Below, in pieces: positions 1-9,597 of a DNA stretch of 64,000 nt. The translations under genes and the position numbers were made by a program. Source of the DNA: an uncultured Alphaproteobacteria bacterium (GTDB lineage Bacteria > Pseudomonadota > Alphaproteobacteria > SP197); assembly GCA_943787175.1 (NCBI GenBank), contig CALSLK010000003.1:1-64000 (forward strand), written 5' to 3'. The notes under the pieces are model-generated. The model did not search any database. It saw only the letters and a list, made by a program, of their open reading frames with translations, and was not told the origin of the DNA. Each line of letters starts with the position of its first letter. The stretch's first letter is position 1.

Positions 1-271
1 TGGCGCGCTGGCGCGCTGTTGCACAGCCAGGGGCCTCGATATCGATTCCGGTGACATGCGCGGCACCGTGATCGAGCACAAGCGAAAGTGTGATGGCGCC
101 GGTCCCGCAGCCGATGTCGAGGACATGGGCGCCGTTGAGATCCAGGCCCTCAAGGACGCGGGCAACCTCTTCGGGCCCGCCAGGTGACAGGTAGCCCTCA
201 CCCCAGACCTCTGCGAGAAAGTCGTTGTAGCCGTCGTCGTAGGAGTCGTTCTCCACTGTGTCCTCCATCAT
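1..271 (-). CDS. Class I SAM-dependent methyltransferase (partial, N-terminal part)
   Basis: The gene runs off the left edge, so only about 90 N-terminal residues are visible. They contain the class I SAM-binding motif I ([13 protein letters not shown]) followed by an acidic motif II (VTGIDIE), preceded by an SPGG segment like that of phosphoethanolamine/sarcosine-type N-methyltransferases. Two adjacent ATG codons (269-271 and 266-268) can start it. The upstream PhyH gene on the same strand ends at 268, so the two overlap and are probably co-transcribed. The fold is clear; the substrate is not, and small-molecule N-methylation is inference from context only. Confidence 0.8.
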   Translation of the reverse strand, partial: MMEDTVENDSYDDGYNDFLAEVWGEGYLSPGGPEEVARVLEGLDLNGAHVLDIGCGTGAITLSLVLDHGAAHVTGIDIEAPGCATARQRA

Positions 272-1180
272 GGCGGTGCCTGGCGGCAATTGTACGATTT
301 CATCCCGCGCCTTGCGATGTTGCGTTTTCCTTGTTGCGACCTGGCCTCGCTCAGCGCGCCACGACGCTCGCGGAGGCGTATGGACCCAGGCCTCGCAGTC
401 GCGCTGAAGGCGCCGCACAAATCGTCGGTCGCCCCATGCGGCATATAGCCGAGCAGTGCACGAACATGGGGTCCGTAGCGTGCCGCGATCTCGGGCGGGA
501 CTTTCAGAAACATGTTGGATTCCGGGCGCAGCCAGCCCAGGCAGTACGTGTTGACCAGTCCCATGCGGGGAGCGTTGCTCTGGTTGGCACCGCCGCCGTG
601 CCATGTCGATCCCAGATAGAGCACCACCGATCCTTTTGGCATCACGGTGTTCTCCCAGTCGGTCACATTGGGCAGGGTGCCACGAACGCAGGTGGCGGTG
701 GCTGCCGGTGATCACCCGTGTGCCGCCGTTTTCCCTGGGTGAAGTCGCTCAGCGCCCACATGACCCCGACGGTCAGTTCCATGCCGGCAATGTCGATGGG
801 ATAAACCGTGTCGTCGCGGTGCAGTGCCTGATGTTTCTCGCCCGGCAAAATCTCGATCGCGCTCAGGCTGCTGATCCGATAGGTCGAGGCGAAGGGCAGG
901 AGGATGTCGTCAAGAACGTCGAGGACCATCTCATGGTCAATGAGCTCGGCCGCGCTGGGTGCCGTCTGCAGCGCGCCACCATAACGTTTGGTGAGGTTGT
1001 TTGTTGAAGATGCTTTGGCGACTCGAGTCCCTTGGCATCAAGCTGCGGACGCAGCTCGGCCGCAATTCTGTCGGCAAGATCCGGCTCGACCAGGCCTGTG
1101 ATGGCAACCGCACCTTCGCGGCGCAGAGTGTCGGCGACGGCAATATGGTCGGCAGACCGATCTAGGTAGGTCAATGGCAT
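268..1180 (-). pseudogene. Phytanoyl-CoA dioxygenase (PhyH) family oxygenase, frameshifted
   Basis: Three reading frames together encode a PhyH-type Fe(II)/2-oxoglutarate oxygenase of about 300 residues. The N-terminal frame starts at ATG 1178-1180 behind a GGAAAG ribosome site. The middle frame carries the HxD iron motif (ALHRDDTVYP). The C-terminal frame carries the distal iron histidine ([12 protein letters not shown]) and the typical [11 protein letters not shown] segment. Breaks lie near 971-977 (a GCGC repeat), 729-732 (a four-base run) and about 690-705. All catalytic residues are retained, so this is either a recently broken gene or sequencing error. It overlaps the methyltransferase downstream. 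Family members hydroxylate varied small molecules, so the substrate cannot be stated. Confidence 0.75.
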
Positions 1181-1427
1181 ACGCTTTCCTTGCGTGAATT
1201 GCAGGGCAGTCCAAGAGGGTGTTTGCTTTCCTGCAGTGTCCAGTCCGGCCCGCGCGTGTTCAACCTTGTGCGTGACGGAAACTTCAACCAGGAAGTTGCC
1301 AATCCATTGATTGGGGCGCGGCACCCAACCCGGGAGATTGCCAGCCGCCACTCATGGATAGACAAACGAACGCGTATGACGGGGTGACCACTCGTCGAAG
1401 GTCGAAACTGGGACATACGTGCGAGAG

Positions 1428-1460
1428 GGAGGGCGGTGCGAGGATTGAGCACCGCCCTCC
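1428..1460 (-). terminator. GC-rich hairpin after the first solute-binding protein gene
   Basis: A perfect 12-bp stem (GGAGGGCGGTGC at 1428-1439 pairing with 1449-1460) and a 9-nt loop lie 22 bp past the stop codon at 1483. There is no U tract on the minus strand, so it is a terminator-like or mRNA-stabilising hairpin rather than a textbook intrinsic terminator. The rest of 1181-1482 shows no gene I can support. Confidence 0.5.
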
Positions 1461-1482
1461 GACTGCGTTCGTCAGGCCGTGA

Positions 1483-2646
1483 TCAGAACCCGGCTTTCAA
1501 CTCTTCCCAACGAAGGGCCAGAACTTCTGGCTCGTTCATGGTTTGCTGGAACTGGGCAGTAGCAAGGAACGCCTCGACGTTCTTGGTCTGACCGATCGAG
1601 AGAAGGAACTCCTCGGTGAAACCCTCGTAGGACTTCACGTTGGAGTGCCCGTAGTACCAGTTGGCGGATCTCATAGGCGCCAGCCTCGGGCGAGATGAAC
1701 GAGTTAATGATCTCGTGGACACTGCTCGTAGAAGCCATCCTCGATTGCAGCGGGATGGATCGAAAGACCGCAATGCCAAGTGATCGCGCCTTCCTTGGGC
1801 GTGGTCCAGGTAAACTCGAAGTCGGTGCCTTCGGCATGGGCCGCGAGTTCGGCAACGAGTCCGTTGTCGGATGCAGCGATAATGAGTTCGCCCGATGCCA
1901 TCGCCTGCACGCGTTCTGTGAAGGAGGCTCCCAGCGTGCGGTTGAGCGGAATCTGTTTACGCAACAGATCCTCACATTGGATACGTTCGGCTTCGTCCAT
2001 GTGCCAGGGGGTCGATCCCCAGGATGAGCGCTGCGATCGCGAAGGCTTCGTAAGAGACATTCGACATCGAAAGGCGGCCTGAATACTTTTCGTTCCACAA
2101 CGCTTCCCATGTCTGGTTCGCAGGGTCGGCGTATTCCGGTGCGAGGTCAGTTCGGATGGCCATGGAGGTCTGGCCCCAGTCTTCGGGAACATAGACCCGG
2201 TTGCCGTCCACCACTGAGTTGGGCACATCCTTGAAGACCTGCATGACGTCAGGCCAGTTCGAAAGCTCGTCGGTCTGAATGGGCGCCAGAAGGCCCGCGT
2301 CGTACCAGCGCTTGAGTGAAGGGCCACAGGGGAAGGTGACGTGGGGTTCGTAGCCAGCTCTCATCTTGGAGAAGGCTTCGTCCTCGTCAGCGAAGAAGTT
2401 GTAGTTGGGCTCGCGGCCGTATTTCTCGGTGTAGTGAACCATGAATTCCGGCTCGTCATAACCGCCCCATGTGAAGAAGACCGGATGATCCTCATCGGCG
2501 TCCTGCGCCTGGGCGCCTTTGCTCATCGTGTGAACGGTGATTGTTCCGATGCCAAAGGATGCCATGACCTTGTGCGCCTGGCGCCGGCTGAACTTGCCTC
2601 CGCAAAGCATGTCGTGAAAGCGTGCGGTTTCCATTAACGGCTTCAT
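1483..2646 (-). CDS. PotD-like extracellular solute-binding protein, Tat-exported, frameshifted
   Basis: Pieces in successive frames join into one protein of about 386 residues resembling spermidine/putrescine-type periplasmic binding proteins (FFTWGGYDEPEFM near the mature N-terminus, VPEDWGQTSMAIRTD, later SFISPEAGAYE and YYGHSN). ATG 2644-2646 follows GGGAGAGAAA. The leader has a twin-arginine motif (FSRRQAHKVMA), so Tat export is likely. Three frame changes occur near 2007-2011 (a run of five G; removing one restores GIDPWHMDEAERIQ), about 1720 and about 1670, each equal to one added base. The intact paralogue at 5340-6473 is similar in length and motifs. No permease or ATPase gene is nearby. 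A TTAAT-N5-ATTAA operator lies about 130 bp upstream, beside the divergent LysR gene. Confidence 0.85.
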
Positions 2647-2777
2647 GATTTTCTCTCCCTGAGATAAATTGCGTCGGCGGGCCCGACGCAATGCACAACC
2701 CCTTGCATCCGGCTCAGTACTTATGATCAGGGTTGATGCTCCATTGGGGCCTGACAACTGAATAATGGTTACTTCAG

Positions 2778-2792
2778 TTAATTCCCGATTAA
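2778..2792. promoter_or_regulatory. Candidate LysR operator, TTAAT-N5-ATTAA
   Basis: This perfect inverted repeat (extended arms CAGTTAAT and ATTAACTG, 2775-2795) sits between the divergent binding-protein and LysR genes. A near-identical TTAAT-N5-ATTAG occurs at 6593-6607 upstream of the second binding protein, at a similar distance from its start (120 versus 132 bp). Short dyads around a 5-bp spacer are common for LysR regulators. Assignment to the LysR product of 2868-3777 is inference from position. Confidence 0.65.
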
Positions 2793-2867
2793 CTGTAAAC
2801 TGCTTTGAACAAGGTGGCCCTGCTGGTTTCCAGCCTGTGGTGGGTCGGCAAGGAGCGGGCTTTTATC

Positions 2868-3777
2868 ATGACAAGGATGGCGTTGAATCTTTATGCCCTC
2901 CGGGCGTTCGAGGCTGCCGCACGCCATGAGAGCTTCAAGGAAGCAGCTGCTGAATTGGCCCGTCACGCCGGTCGCCATCACGCGTCACATCAAATGGCTG
3001 GAAGTCGAGTTTGGCGTCGGACTGTTTGAACGACTGCACCGTGGTGTGAGGCTGACGGACGCCGGATGCGAACTTCGCGATGAGTTGGTTCCGGCGTTTG
3101 AAGCGATGGTTCGGGGCGTGGAGAATGTGCGAGAGCTATCGGGGACAAGCACGCTCCGCATCGGCTGCGAGACCGCCTTTGCCAAACGTTGGTTGGCACC
3201 ACGGCTGGCCGCGTTTCACAGTCTGTATCCTGACGTTCACGTCGACCTGACATTGCAGGACGAGAACGATGAACTCGATGGTCTTATTTTCTATGGTTTT
3301 CGCCAGAAATTCGGCCGGGATCGCCATCTTCTGTTTCGAGAGACTGTGTTTCCTATGTGCGTGCCTGCGCTGCTCGAAGGGGACACGCCGCTTGCTGTGC
3401 CTGGTGATCTGGCGCGCCATAACCTGTTGCATGACGACAGCGATGACTGGTGGCAACGTTGGTTCGAGGCTGCAGGGGTAAGCGGCGTGAAGGCGCGAGG
3501 TTCGGAAACCTTCTTTTCACACGACCGCCTCTATGAGGCAGCAAACGAGGGACGGGGCGTCCTGATGGGCGATGCCATGGTCTATGGCGACGATCTCGTA
3601 GAAGGGCGCTTCGTGCGCCTGTTTGAGGAAACCCTGGAGGGCAATCAGTTCATCTTTGCCTTGCGATCATCACGCCGCCGGCGCGAGCTTGACGATTTTC
3701 TTGCCTGGATTCTTGACGCCTGCAAGGCACACAAGGCGCGCATGAAAGAAGTGATCGACCTTCATACCGTGTCGTGA
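2868..3777 (+). CDS. LysR-family transcriptional regulator (GcvA-like), one frameshift
   Basis: The N-terminal winged helix-turn-helix (LYALRAFEAAARHESFKEAAAELA, here split in reading: LRAFEAAARHESF then VTPVAITRHIKWLE) is followed by a substrate-binding domain (STLRIGCETAFAKRWLAPRL). The frames join at a CCC run (2959-2961); removing one C gives a continuous 302-residue protein, normal for the family. ATG 2868 lies behind AAGGAG. The gene is divergent from the frameshifted binding protein and shares the dyad operator at 2778-2792 with it. It probably controls both PotD-like binding proteins. The effector may be an amine or amino acid, which is inference. Confidence 0.85.
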
Positions 3778-3781
3778 GGAC

Positions 3782-5047
3782 CTACGAGCCGCGCTTCAAG
3801 CCGGCCGCGATCTCCTGTGCAGCCCGGATGCCCGACCTGTAGGCGCCGTCGCAGGTTCCCTGGCCACCGACCATGGTGGCTTCACCGGCGAAATAAAGGC
3901 GCTCATCGATCGGCCGTGCCAGCTGTTCACGCTGGTGTGCCTGGCCTGGCAGGGCGCAGGCCCATGAACCTCGCGTCCATGGTTCTGAGCTCCAGGCTGT
4001 GGTGATGGAGCGGATGACGTGTTTGCGAATGTCGTTGCCGAAGATCTCGGCCACTCGATCAACGGCGAAGTCGTGGCAGGCCTGTGTGCCCTGCTTTTCG
4101 AGCCAGATGCCGTGACGGCCGCCAGTAAAGACCGACACCGAATTGAAGCCCATACCATTGACATCAACTTTTGCTGACTCGGAGTTATCGCTCCAGACAG
4201 TATGGTGGCCGCGACCCTGCGGCCCGAACACGTCGCGATCAAACGCGATTCCCATCTTGTTTTCCGTGCCCATGGGCAGGCCGTTGATGGCTTCGATTTT
4301 CCAATCCGGCAGGCCATGGGCGAAATCGATTTCTCCGGAGCTCAGTATTCCCGTCGATACAGTTACCAGCGCGCGCTGTGCCGATACGTTACCTTTGGGC
4401 GTCTCCACGGTAACGCCCTGGCTGGACCAGTCGATACGCTCTGCCTGAGCATTCAGGGTCACCGCGACATCGGCGCCCCAGGCCGCAACCAGGTTGCCGT
4501 AGCCGTGCGGAACAGGATAGCCGAGCTGGCCGGATGAGCTGCAGTTATCGGCGCAGGACACGCCGTCGACGTCCACGCCCCAACCGGTTGCGATGCTCTC
4601 GAGATAGGGTGGGGCGTAGTCGCTCTCCAGGTCCATCACGTCGCCCATTGCTGCGTCGTGACCATTTCCTGCGGCGGCCTCGACAGCGTTGTCGGTCTCG
4701 GCGTAGTAGCGTCTGCAGGCGGCGTGCTCTTCTGGTCCAAGCCGCACGCCGTTGCGGATGAAGCGGTGATGGTCGGAATTGTTATAGGCGTCCCATGTTA
4801 CCCGCCCCAGCGCGATCCCCAGGCCGTCCGCAATCTCTGCGAACGGGTTGGCGTCACCGTCGGTCAGCCAGGCACAACCCAGGTCGAACCAGACTCCCGG
4901 GGTGATCTCCTCCGAATAGGCCCGCCCACCGATGCGATGTGAAGCCTCGATCACCGTCGAGGTGATGCCAAGCCTGGTCAGCTCCTTGTGGGCCGAAAGC
5001 CCTGCGGAGCCCGCACCGATGACAACGACTTCAGATTCTGCAGACAT
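3782..5047 (-). CDS. Flavin-containing amine oxidase
   Basis: An intact 421-residue flavin amine oxidase. The FAD dinucleotide-binding fold opens the protein (VVVIGAGSAGLSAHKEL, residues 7-23), followed by the GGRAYS motif near residue 40. The C-terminal FAD/substrate segment reads RLYFAGEATMVGGQGTCDGA. ATG 5045-5047 follows GGGAG. Family members oxidise primary, secondary or polyamines to imines/aldehydes. It lies between the LysR gene (convergent, 5 bp apart) and the second PotD-like binding protein, so a polyamine or related amine is the natural guess. No membrane anchor is seen and it is probably cytoplasmic. Confidence 0.85.
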   Translation of the reverse strand: MSAESEVVVIGAGSAGLSAHKELTRLGITSTVIEASHRIGGRAYSEEITPGVWFDLGCAWLTDGDANPFAEIADGLGIALGRVTWDAYNNSDHHRFIRNGVRLGPEEHAACRRYYAETDNAVEAAAGNGHDAAMGDVMDLESDYAPPYLESIATGWGVDVDGVSCADNCSSSGQLGYPVPHGYGNLVAAWGADVAVTLNAQAERIDWSSQGVTVETPKGNVSAQRALVTVSTGILSSGEIDFAHGLPDWKIEAINGLPMGTENKMGIAFDRDVFGPQGRGHHTVWSDNSESAKVDVNGMGFNSVSVFTGGRHGIWLEKQGTQACHDFAVDRVAEIFGNDIRKHVIRSITTAWSSEPWTRGSWACALPGQAHQREQLARPIDERLYFAGEATMVGGQGTCDGAYRSGIRAAQEIAAGLKRGS

Positions 5048-5100
5048 GGCTCAACTCCCGGCACAGTTCAGATAACGGATGCGTGCCCACAAGAACGGAT

Positions 5101-5140
5101 CAAGATTGCCCGGACCCATGGGTGGGGCCGGGCAATCTTG
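5101..5140 (-). terminator. Long GC-rich hairpin between amine oxidase and binding protein
   Basis: Arms of 13 bp (CAAGATTGCCCGG at 5101-5113 and its exact complement at 5128-5140) enclose a loop that itself contains ACCCATGGGT. It lies about 200 bp past the end of the gene at 5340 and 54 bp before the amine oxidase start. There is no U tract. It may attenuate transcription between the two genes. Nothing else is recognisable in 5048-5339. Confidence 0.5.
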
Positions 5141-5339
5141 TGAATCCGCTATACCATATTGGGTGGAAGCATCTTCAAACGCCCGCATCAAACCGAAAGC
5201 GATTCAATGCGGACGAAACATGCCCTGGTGATGGCCGACGAGGCCCGTGAAGGTCTGATTGTCGGCAATCTCCAGAGAAAGCTGCGAAAGGCTTGTCGTC
5301 TTGTTCTTTCGCAACCGATTGATCGATCTGCAGAGTCGG

Positions 5340-6473
5340 TCAGTATCCTGCCTGAATCTCTGCATAGGCTTCTGCAATCTTGCTGGCGAAGATATCCGGA
5401 GTAGGGATCTGGAACTTGCCAGCGCCCAGGATGTCTTCAGGATTGCGGCTGAGGCCCAGTTCAGCGAGCCGTTCTTCGCTGACCAGATCAAAGGACTTCT
5501 TGTTGGAATGTCCGTAGCCATAGTCGTTGATCAGGAAACGTCCTGATTCAGGACTGAGCAGCGAATTGATGACATCGTGTGCCTTTTCCACATGCGGGGC
5601 ACCGGCAGAAATCATGGCACCGCACACCCATGTCAGAGCACCTTCGTTGGGCGACGCAAAAGCCACGGGAACGCCCTCGGCCTTCAACGTAACCGGTGAG
5701 CTGTTCCAGGTCATCGCGGCGACAAGTTCGCCGGATGCAAGGGCCTGTTCCACACTGGTCATGTCATCTGTGTACATGCGCACGAGAGGCACCTGCTCAC
5801 GCAGCAATTCGGCCACCCTTGCGATGTTCTCGTCCGTATCGATCTCGTCGAACGGAATTCCGGCATAGATCGCCGCACACCACCAGGCGTCGCCTTCGTT
5901 GCCGATCATGGCAATCTTGCCCTTGTAGCGTTCGTCCCAGAGAATGCCCCAGGACTCACCGCTTTCGGGAATTTCGACAATATCGGTACGATAGGTGATG
6001 GATGTCTGGCCCCAATCCATGGGGGCGAAGTAAGTCTCACCGTCGCGATCAGCGATGTGCCTCATGGACGGAATGACATCTTCCCAGTGCGATAGCTTCG
6101 ACGTATCGATGGGCTGCACCACACCAGCTTCCACCCAGTTTGGGGCGTTCGCGTTGCAGGGGTGCATGACATCAACGACAAAGCCTGACCTGACCTTGGC
6201 CAGTCCATCGTTGCTGCTGGCATAGGGAGCCATGTCGGGATAGGCGCCGTGTTTCTCGTAATATTCGCCCAACAGTTCGGGAATATCGTAGCCACCCCAT
6301 GTGAAATAGAAGGCCTCTTCACCTTCGGCGGCTGCTGTCGGCTTAGCAAAAACCGGCACGGCTGTTAGGGAAACGCCTGTCAGGCTAAGCAATTCGCCAA
6401 ATTTGCGGCGCGAAAGTTTGCCCTTGGCAGCCTTCTCGATCATTTCGTTGACTGAAGATTTGTCGTTCTGCAT
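5340..6473 (-). CDS. PotD-like extracellular solute-binding protein, Tat-exported
   Basis: An intact 377-residue periplasmic binding protein of the spermidine/putrescine type. The leader carries a twin-arginine signal (KLSRRKFGELLSLTG) and a hydrophobic stretch ending near AAAEG, so export by Tat is likely. Mature-region landmarks are FYFTWGGYDIPELL and FAPMDWGQTSITYRTD, shared with the frameshifted paralogue at 1483-2646. ATG 6471-6473 has a strong GGAGGG site. No transporter membrane or ATPase subunits are encoded nearby, so it must pair with components elsewhere or serve as a chemosensory binding protein. The ligand is unknown; a cationic amine fits the adjacent amine oxidase. Confidence 0.9.
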   Translation of the reverse strand: MQNDKSSVNEMIEKAAKGKLSRRKFGELLSLTGVSLTAVPVFAKPTAAAEGEEAFYFTWGGYDIPELLGEYYEKHGAYPDMAPYASSNDGLAKVRSGFVVDVMHPCNANAPNWVEAGVVQPIDTSKLSHWEDVIPSMRHIADRDGETYFAPMDWGQTSITYRTDIVEIPESGESWGILWDERYKGKIAMIGNEGDAWWCAAIYAGIPFDEIDTDENIARVAELLREQVPLVRMYTDDMTSVEQALASGELVAAMTWNSSPVTLKAEGVPVAFASPNEGALTWVCGAMISAGAPHVEKAHDVINSLLSPESGRFLINDYGYGHSNKKSFDLVSEERLAELGLSRNPEDILGAGKFQIPTPDIFASKIAEAYAEIQAGY

Positions 6474-6592
6474 TTAGCCCTCCGTTAGGATTGCGACAGT
6501 CCGATCTCAGATCACATCTGAAATCAGGTCCTGTTTCGGTTTTCAGTGTGCAGGAGTTCACATAGTGGACAATTGACTATTCAGGCCTTCGA

Positions 6593-6607
6593 TTAATCGG
6601 TGATTAG
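6593..6607. promoter_or_regulatory. Second candidate LysR operator, TTAAT-N5-ATTAG
   Basis: A 5+5 bp dyad with one mismatch, 120 bp upstream of the binding-protein start at 6473. It matches the 2778-2792 site in arms and spacer length. The rest of 6474-6758 holds this upstream region and no gene I can support. Confidence 0.55.
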
Positions 6608-6758
6608 TCCAATGCCAGCCGACGGAGCGGTGTTTGCGACGGTCTCTACCTCATGGGCTGATGGATAGTGTCACAATGGTTATGACAACAACGTTTCCCG
6701 GGATCACCTTGAACGTGGCGAAGCGGTTGATCGATCCGGAGCCGTTTGATGTCGCTCA

Positions 6759-8829
6759 CTAGGCCTCGATTACCTGACGTTCTCGCTTGAACGGGACCCC
6801 ATCAGGGTCGGTGGGGCATTCGAGTTCACGTACATAGCGGTGGCCCTGATAAACGGCTGCTGCGATGAGACCCGGGCCATAACAATCGCCAATGCGCGTG
6901 AGTGAGCGGACGCCCGCCTTATCGAGATCGGCGCTGCCGTTCAGAGCCTGCCAGAGATCATCGTCGGGCAATCTGGCGGTTACGCTGATCACACCGGCAC
7001 AGACAATTCGCCGGTCGCACCGGCCGAAGCTGTCCCTGAACACCGCCTCGGTGTTATCAAGGCTCACAAGCGTATGACGAACCAGCATGGTGATGCCTAG
7101 TTCGGCGAGGCGCTGCTCAATGGCCTGCTGCTCGAGCGTATACTCAGTCCATGGGGCGATGATCGTGGCGGGCGTTGCAAGCCAGACCTCGCGCCCTTCG
7201 GCGGCCATGAGTTCTGCAATCACGCTGGCCATGTAGTAACCATCGTCATCAAAGACAACGACCGGCCCAACTGGCGGTCGCCGACCCGCCATGATGTCAT
7301 CAGGGGTCAGGAATTCCTGCCCCATCAGCCATCGGCACTGCGGTGCGCAGGGTGTTTCCGATACCGTCATTTCGCCATGTGGCTCCGGTGGCAAGTGCCA
7401 CATGCTCGGCGCCCATTTCGAGGACATGTGCGGCGTTCAGACGACTTGCCCGGAACACCTCCACATTGGCCATCTTTGCGATCTGGCCTGTACGGTAATC
7501 CCTGACCCGCGCCCATGCTGCAAGGCTTGGCAATTGCGCCTCGCGGCTTACCCGCCCGCCAAGAACATCGGAGGCCTCGGCAAGGGTCACACGATAACCG
7601 GCTTCGCCTGCCGTTCTGGCAGCTTCCAGCCCTGCTGGCCCTGCACCCACGATCAGAACATGGGATTTCGCAGTGGTGGCAGTGACGTGCTCGGGATTCC
7701 AGCCCTTGCGCCATTCCTCACCAAAGGTCGGGTTCTGGGTACAGCGCGACGGCGCAGAAAGGTTGTTCCAGGCCGCACAGATGTTGCAGCCGATGCACTC
7801 GCGGATATCGTCGCTGCGTCCTTCTTCGATCTTTGTGGGCAGGAACGGATCGGCGATCGACGGGCGCGCTGCACCGATCAGGTCGGTGACGCCGCGTTGG
7901 ATGGCCGACACCATGGCGTCGGGAGATGTGTAGCGACCCACGATGGCCACAGGCTTGGTCGTCACCTTTTTGACAAAGGCGACGTAGTCTTCCTGGTAAC
8001 CTTCCGATGAAAAGCGCGAGGACCGGGAATCTTTGGACCAGTCGCCAATGGTGACGTCCCAGAGGTCGGGCAGTTCTGCCAGCATCTCGATCGCCTCGCG
8101 GCCTTCGTTTTGCCATTCCAGACCGTCGGGTCCCATCAGTTCGTCGACGGCCATGCGCACAGCCACCGCCATGGTGTCGCCGACCGCTTCCTTGGTGTCC
8201 TCGATGAGCTCACGCAACAGACGCAGGCGGTTTTCCAGACTGCCGCCATAGGCGTCGGTGCGATTGTTGTGGCGTTTGTAGAAAAACTGCCCGGGGACGG
8301 TGTTGTTGTGACCGGCATAGACCACGACCATGTCAAAACCCATGTCACGGGAGCGTCGTGCCGCGGAGCGATGCCAGCGGCGATAGGCTGCAATGTCGGC
8401 ACGGTCCATGGCGCGCGCCTGGATAGGATGGTTCAGCGCCGAGACCGGTCGGTGGGCGGGGCCAATGGGCACTTCACGGCTGTAGAGATTGCCGGTGCCC
8501 TGGCCGCTATGGGCGAGTTGGATGCTGGCCAGGCTTCCATGCCGATGCACACCCTCGACCATGCGGCCGAGATAACGTTCGTCACCCTCGTCCAGGAGAT
8601 TGGTTTCGGTGTAGGGCTGGATATCACTGGTGACGTGAAAGTCGCACTGTTCCGTGGAGACGATTCCCCAACCGCCTTCGGCTTTGGTTTCGCGCATGGC
8701 GATCATGGCATTGGGAAACATGCGTCCCATGCCGTTGCAGTGCGGCACCTGATAGAACCGGTTTGGCGCGGTGACCGGGCCGATCTTGAGTGGTTCAAAG
8801 AGGATGTCGTAGCGGGGGTCGCGAGGCAT
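6759..8829 (-). CDS. TMADH/dimethylamine-dehydrogenase-like FMN, [4Fe-4S] oxidoreductase, one frameshift
   Basis: An N-terminal TIM-barrel FMN domain of the old-yellow-enzyme type contains RFYQVPHCNGMG with Cys31 at the position of the 6-S-cysteinyl-FMN cysteine of trimethylamine dehydrogenase. A [4Fe-4S] motif follows (ECIGCNIC, then CTQNP; spacing C-x2-C-x2-C-x11-C). The C-terminal ADP/FAD-binding part has VLIVGAGPAGLEAA. The gene is split at CCCC 7320-7323; dropping one base gives exactly 689 residues, the length of the intact paralogue at 36939-39008. ATG 8827-8829 follows GAGGAA. It probably demethylates a methylated amine oxidatively. The precise substrate (dimethylamine, N-methyl amino acid or other) is not determinable. 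Confidence 0.88.
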
Positions 8830-9026
8830 GTAGTTTCCTCAATACAGGAGCTTGTGAAACGAGACTGCGGTGGCGACATAGGCGACCGGCATTGACGCTG
8901 GCCGTCCAGATGGGTGGGGCAATGTTCGGCGGCTTTGAACAGGGGCGTCAAGTTGACGATGCCACCGGGCGACAGAATCCGTATGCTGACAATCAGAGAT
9001 TTCGCGAAAAGAAGGTGTCTGGAATC

Positions 9027-9554
9027 ATGAAAGTCGTTGATCTGACCTTGCCGATGCATGCCGAGATGGAGGTCTATCCCGGCGATCCCAGGCCACGCTA
9101 TGACTTGATCGAAAAGTTCGATGAGACAGGCTGGAACATGCGCCGGCTGGAAATGAACGGGCATGATGGCACCCACGTCAACGTGCCCCTGCATGCCACT
9201 GCTGCAGGCAGAAACCTGGACGAATGCGCGCTGGGAGAGTTTGTCGGTCAATCGGTGCTTTATGAAAGCGATGACGACATCAAGCCGGGAGTGGGACTGA
9301 TTTTCCACGCCACGGACATCTCGTGGGACATTGCCAGATTGATCGTCGAAATCAGCCCCAGCTTTATCGGTTTGCCGGCAAGGTTTGAATTCGACGTTGC
9401 GATTGAGCGCTGGTTGTTGGAACGCGATGTGATCTCATTCGAACGCCTGATCAACACTGACCAATTGCCCAAGACCTTCGTCTTTCACGGTGCGCCGCTA
9501 AAGATCGTGCACGGCGATGGCAGCCCGGTTCGTGCCTATGCAGTCATCGATTGA
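9027..9554 (+). CDS. Cyclase family protein (kynurenine-formamidase-like metal hydrolase)
   Basis: A 175-residue protein opening with VDLTLPMHAEMEVYPGDP, typical of the cyclase/kynurenine formamidase family. It has the metal-binding segment HDGTHVNVPLH; the family usually has HxGTHxDxPxH, so the Asp is replaced by Asn. ATG 9027 follows AGAAGG. It is divergent from the TMADH-like gene and convergent with MttB. It is shorter than the usual ~210 residues but ends in a natural segment. Likely a hydrolase of an amide or cyclic substrate; the Asn change could alter metal binding. Confidence 0.75.
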   Translation: MKVVDLTLPMHAEMEVYPGDPRPRYDLIEKFDETGWNMRRLEMNGHDGTHVNVPLHATAAGRNLDECALGEFVGQSVLYESDDDIKPGVGLIFHATDISWDIARLIVEISPSFIGLPARFEFDVAIERWLLERDVISFERLINTDQLPKTFVFHGAPLKIVHGDGSPVRAYAVID

Positions 9555-9597
9555 GCCGTTGGTGGGCTCCAGGTTCTGTGACGCATGGCCTGCAGGC

